Of a stretch of 49,112 nucleotides of DNA, positions 45,393 through 49,112 are shown piece by piece; positions within the stretch are counted from its first letter, which is position 1, and every line of letters begins with the position of its first letter. The notes under the pieces are model-generated. The model had not been told where the DNA came from, made no database searches, and saw only the letters and a list, made by a program, of their open reading frames with translations. This DNA comes from Ophiosphaerella korrae (Eukaryota > Ascomycota > Dothideomycetes > Pleosporales > Phaeosphaeriaceae), in contig JALNQF010000314.1 in the NCBI GenBank assembly GCA_028456385.1, positions 1-49,112 on the forward strand. Reading direction: 5' to 3'. Both the position numbers and the translations under genes were made by a program.

Positions 45393-48104
45393 ATGCGCAC
45401 ATCTCCAGGGTCGGTTGGGGGTTCCCCACAGACCATGATACCACCCCCTAATCCTTTCGCTATTGCGCCGCCATCTCGTGCTGCGGCTCTCGCCGCTCCA
45501 AGCCTGCCCTTGACGGGTTCTCGGTCTCCTAACCACTCAGCAAATTCGTATAGTCATTCCACATCTCCAAGTACCGGTTCAGGAAGCCTTCCGGAGATTC
45601 AGAGCCACGACGGCCCAGGCATGATAGTCTCACCAACCCAGATATCATCAGCAAACTTGAACGCCCAGAAGAGGGCCTACAGGCAACGTAGGAAGGACCC
45701 GTCTTGCGATGCCTGTCGAGAGCGGAAAGTCAAGGTATGTTGCCATTTCTATGCAAGTAAGGGCAGGATTGGATCAAACTGCATGTTGTGGCGGCAGTGG
45801 TCCTACTCTCGAACCGCACTCGGCATCCCAGATCGCTCAATTTGTGTTGATGAGACTGGGGCTTTCTTTCCATCATCACATTCTGTGCAGACAGTTTTGG
45901 AGACGGCGGTTTTCGCTGACAGTTTGTAATGCTAATACCGAGCTGCTGAAATATGTTTCCAGTCTGAACGCTGACAATTTCTAGTGTGATGCCACTGAGA
46001 CCTCAGCCTGCTCAGAATGCTCAAGCCGGAACCACAAATGTCAATTCACAAAAGAGACTAATAGGCGCATGTCTTCTATCAAGTACAACTCTCTACCAAG
46101 AAGACAGAACTACACTGACATGCTATAGGCAAGTTCAAGATCTTCAGAGCCAGATTGCTGAGTTGACTCAAATAAACACACACCTGCGAACAAAGACTAT
46201 TAGTGGGGATAGCGGGGATACAGACATTGCAGAACAAAGACGTTCACACCCAGAAATTCATTTTGGGGCACCGACAGGGCCACAACGACATCCTGCACCA
46301 GTCTTGAGAAATTTTGAACATGTACGCGAGAACATTCAAAAATACTCAAGAGGAATTTTTGTTACACCCCATCCACAGAGCAGTGTCCCTACAGAAGCTT
46401 ACCCAGATCTACCCGAATTACCACCTCGATCGGAATTTGCGCGGCTCTCACGATCATACTTTGACTCTTTTCACGAATGGTATCCAACTCTACACTGGCC
46501 GACATTTCAGCATGAAGTTGACGAAATGTACACTGTACGAAACTTTGAGGGACTGCCAAAAGAATGGATTGGCCTTTTCTTTGCGATTCTAGCTTGTGGA
46601 AGTCTAATGGTGGAAACAACTCAGCAGGAGGCTACTTACTTCTTACATCGAGGGAAATCACACTTTGAAACTGCTACCCAGGCTCTTTCTCCTTGGCCGC
46701 AAGATCTAACAATACAGCACGCACAAGCAGCGTTTCTGTTGAGCGTTTATGCGAGCGAGAGCAACCAAAGATCCCTTGGCTCAATGTGGTTGGCTTCGGC
46801 GGTTCGAGCTGCTCAAGAGTTGAATGTATACTGTTGTAACAGCGCTGGATCAGTGCTTGATAACGAGATTCGGCGTAGACTCTGGTGGGCCTTGTACACG
46901 CGTGACAGGTAACTCATTTTGGCAACACTATTAACATGGAAACTAATAGCTTGGTAGGATTACTTCGCTCGATTCGCACCGCCCGATGTTGATCAACGAG
47001 GATGATTGCGACTTGCCGCTACCCTCGCCTATTGAAGACCGCTATATTCAGACACAAGGATATGCTCACTCTCAATCAAGTTCGGTACCATTCAGCGGCT
47101 CTCTCGCTGTAATACAAATAGCACGTCTTTATGCACCACTCTACCAGACTCTCAAATCCAGCATCGTCAAACCGCAACTACTGCGCAAATTTGACGAACA
47201 ATTCCGATCAATAATGTCACTGTTGCCAGAGGCGTACTATTTGAACTCCCACAGTATTCTCGAAATGACAGCGTTACCGCCGCTCTTTACTTTACTTTCG
47301 GCACAATTCCATCTGCATCGGCGAAATCTCACACCCGCATGTCGCCCGGCAGAACGATCCGAGGCATTAGGACAATGCGTCGCCGTTGCTCAAGACACTG
47401 CAAAGTACATTTCCAGGGTGCTACATGGCCCAACCAAGTCAGAGAAGTCTTGGCAGACAAGAGTTAGGCTTGTAGCGAGCAACATGATGTGTTTACACCT
47501 ATGGCGATGCATACTGGTGCTATGTTACCGCAGCGATTACGACGGAGCGCTCATGTGTATGCGCGTCTCAATTGCAATCGGCAGCACACGCAAAATCAAC
47601 AGCGAATGTGCGAAGAACCTTGTATTCGCCCTAGACCAGCTATTACATCGCATACGCACAGTGCAAAGCACTCCCCTGCCCCTTGAACAAGATGAAGAAA
47701 TGCTAGCATACGTCAGCGGTGACGTTCAGGGCAACACGGAGCACGCATGGGCATGGGCAGGAACTAATATATCCTCCCCCGCCTTCTCGCAACGCCCGAC
47801 ACCCACCCGGGTCTCGTCCCATGGAGTAGACGAGCCCATGTGCGATGCCCTGCCGCTCCGTACAACGATAAGTCCATCACAACAGGAGCCGATGGAGTGG
47901 GATGTGTGGACAAGAGTCGAAGATCTGATTCACCTGCTTATAGAGGACACTCGCCCACGGACAACAACCTACTATCCTACGCCACACAACCCTATGAAAC
48001 GCGTTCAGCTTGCGGCTGATACTAAGGCACCGCCTGGACCGGCTCCCACGCCCAGTTCTGCACCGTCCAGCACGAGCAGGATTAGTATCGCGAATATAAT
48101 ATAA
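45393..48104 (+). CDS. Zn(II)2Cys6 transcription factor with fungal-specific regulatory domain
   Basis: Four exons (45393-45734, 45985-46082, 46129-46908, 46958-48104) give 788 aa. The zinc cluster is Cys105-x2-Cys108-x6-Cys115-x7-Cys123-x2-Cys126-x6-Cys133, split by intron 1 just before Cys115; it is followed by QFTKETNRRMSSIKQVQDLQSQIAEL, a linker and coiled coil. The fungal transcription factor domain lies in exons 3-4 (FHEWYPTLHWPTF, LGSMWLASAVRAAQELN, RRRLWWALYTRDR-ITSLDSHRPMLI). The N-terminal 100 residues are Ser/Pro-rich and disordered, the C-terminus Pro/Ser/Thr-rich. Intron 1 is 250 nt, unusually long here. The frame continues upstream of 45393 without ATG to 45264, so an extra 5' exon is possible. 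Target genes are unknown. Confidence 0.88.
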
Positions 48105-49112
48105 AAGATCATGTGAAAACTTGATCATGTATGAACGGCCTGGGAATTGTATGGGCGTTATACTCCCTGCGTTTGAATTTACTCATTTTGGCGCATGGTG
48201 TGTTGGTGTCTTTGGCGGGCATTACGAATGATATGTTAGGGGGGGGGAGGGGGGAATAGTAACATGGGCATATTTCTTGTTAGTGATTTGGAGCGTGGCA
48301 CCGGGCTTGATCCGGCAATAATGTCTAGTACATTTGCATCTTAGTGCAGCGCTTTGCGGCGTGCGAGACGCGCTTGCAAAGCCGTGAACGAAGCGTGGCT
48401 TTCGAGGAGTAAGAAACTGGAAGGAGGATGGGACGAATTAGGGCGCGGAGACGTGCGCCGTAGCCACAGGCAAGGGATGATTTGTCCGAATTCATACATA
48501 CATATGCCGTTGAGACCGGGTCTCCGGGCTCGTGGGCAAAAGCTGAAATGTTCTCATCTTACCTATTCGTCTCATCGCTACACTCCTTCTGTCGCGGCTT
48601 GCAGGTGGTAGATGCTGAAGATCGTGGCTATCAGCAGCCTATCCGCTCGTCAAGGTTTAGGTTCGCGCCGCATCTTACCCGCGGCGTCCATCTTTCAGCT
48701 CGGCCAACGCGCCACCAATAGCTGCTTCAGAAGAACATCCGCGTGTGTATGGCGCTGGTAGTGACTCCACGTGTGCCTGAGCACACCAACACGGCCTGGC
48801 CGGCTAGTTGGGGTGGAGGACTGTGGCGCAGCTGGGGGGTCAGCCAAAGCGGGACCGAGACTACAATTGCGCAGGCTGTTCGGACAACGAAAGGCAAAGT
48901 AATGATCTTGCATACCCGTCCCCCTTACTCCACTCCCTGGTCCTAGCTACTGTCTGTTCATGGATGAGCGGTGTAAGGGCACTGGAACTAGGGGAGACAA
49001 GCTTTGGTGTGGAGCAGGGTAAAAGGCTTATCGATGTGTCGGCATGTCAACTGACTATGGATTTGCCTCGGTTGAGATGGCAATGCCAAGCTAGGTTTGG
49101 CGCGTGCGCAGC
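48105..49112. other. terminal intergenic region, no gene seen
   Basis: About 1 kb after the regulator gene. It contains a G-run of nine, an A and six more G at 48239-48254. Frames up to 85 codons show no motif. A gene could begin beyond the right edge. Confidence 0.5.

Overview
This is nuclear DNA of a filamentous ascomycete, most likely a dothideomycete (Pleosporales-like). The evidence is: introns mostly 43-71 nt with GT/AG ends and conserved fungal positions; fungal-only families (Zn(II)2Cys6 regulators, the fungal rhodopsin/SAT4 membrane family, a fungal-type GH92); and an abrupt two-part composition in which an AT-rich, ORF-free, RIP-mutated transposon block abuts a gene-dense block of ordinary GC content. 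The species cannot be named from the sequence alone.

Region 1-11,450 is a transposon graveyard. Copy A is the 3' part of a Ty3/gypsy chromovirus on the + strand (RNase H, integrase, chromodomain, polypurine tract, 3' LTR, 1-2882); it runs off the left edge. Copy B is a complete 7.0-kb copy of the same family on the - strand (3554-10569, two 419-bp LTRs). The two copies lie tail to tail. Copy B sits inside the reading frame of a pogo/Fot1-like DDE transposase, whose two halves flank it (about 3120-3553 and 10570-11287). A 14-bp minisatellite lies at 2894-2997. LTR differences are transitions and the broken frames carry TAA/TAG at positions that fit mutated Gln/Trp codons, as expected of RIP. 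Mutation fades near the right edge.

Region 11,795-25,053 holds secreted, membrane and regulatory genes: a secreted GH92 alpha-mannosidase, a secreted alpha-carbonic anhydrase, a seven-helix SAT4-type membrane protein, a four-helix membrane protein of unknown function, a small secreted SnoaL-like protein, and a Zn(II)2Cys6 regulator. Region 25,436-38,704 is a housekeeping block: NRDE2 and UTP10 diverge from a shared 432-bp promoter, followed in tandem by a DENND11/LCHN-like gene and LEU4 (2-isopropylmalate synthase). Region 39,313-41,718 holds a DUF1989 (urea-carboxylase-associated) gene and a classical short-chain dehydrogenase. A 3.7-kb stretch without recognisable genes then precedes a second Zn(II)2Cys6 regulator (45,393-48,104), and the last kilobase is empty.

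All gene models were assembled by hand by joining open frames at GT...AG boundaries; each joined frame is a multiple of three with one terminal stop. Functions come from recognised family motifs, not database searches. I see no metabolic gene cluster and no system I could call new. The most informative structures are the nested, inverted, RIP-marked transposons and a few splice and promoter details.
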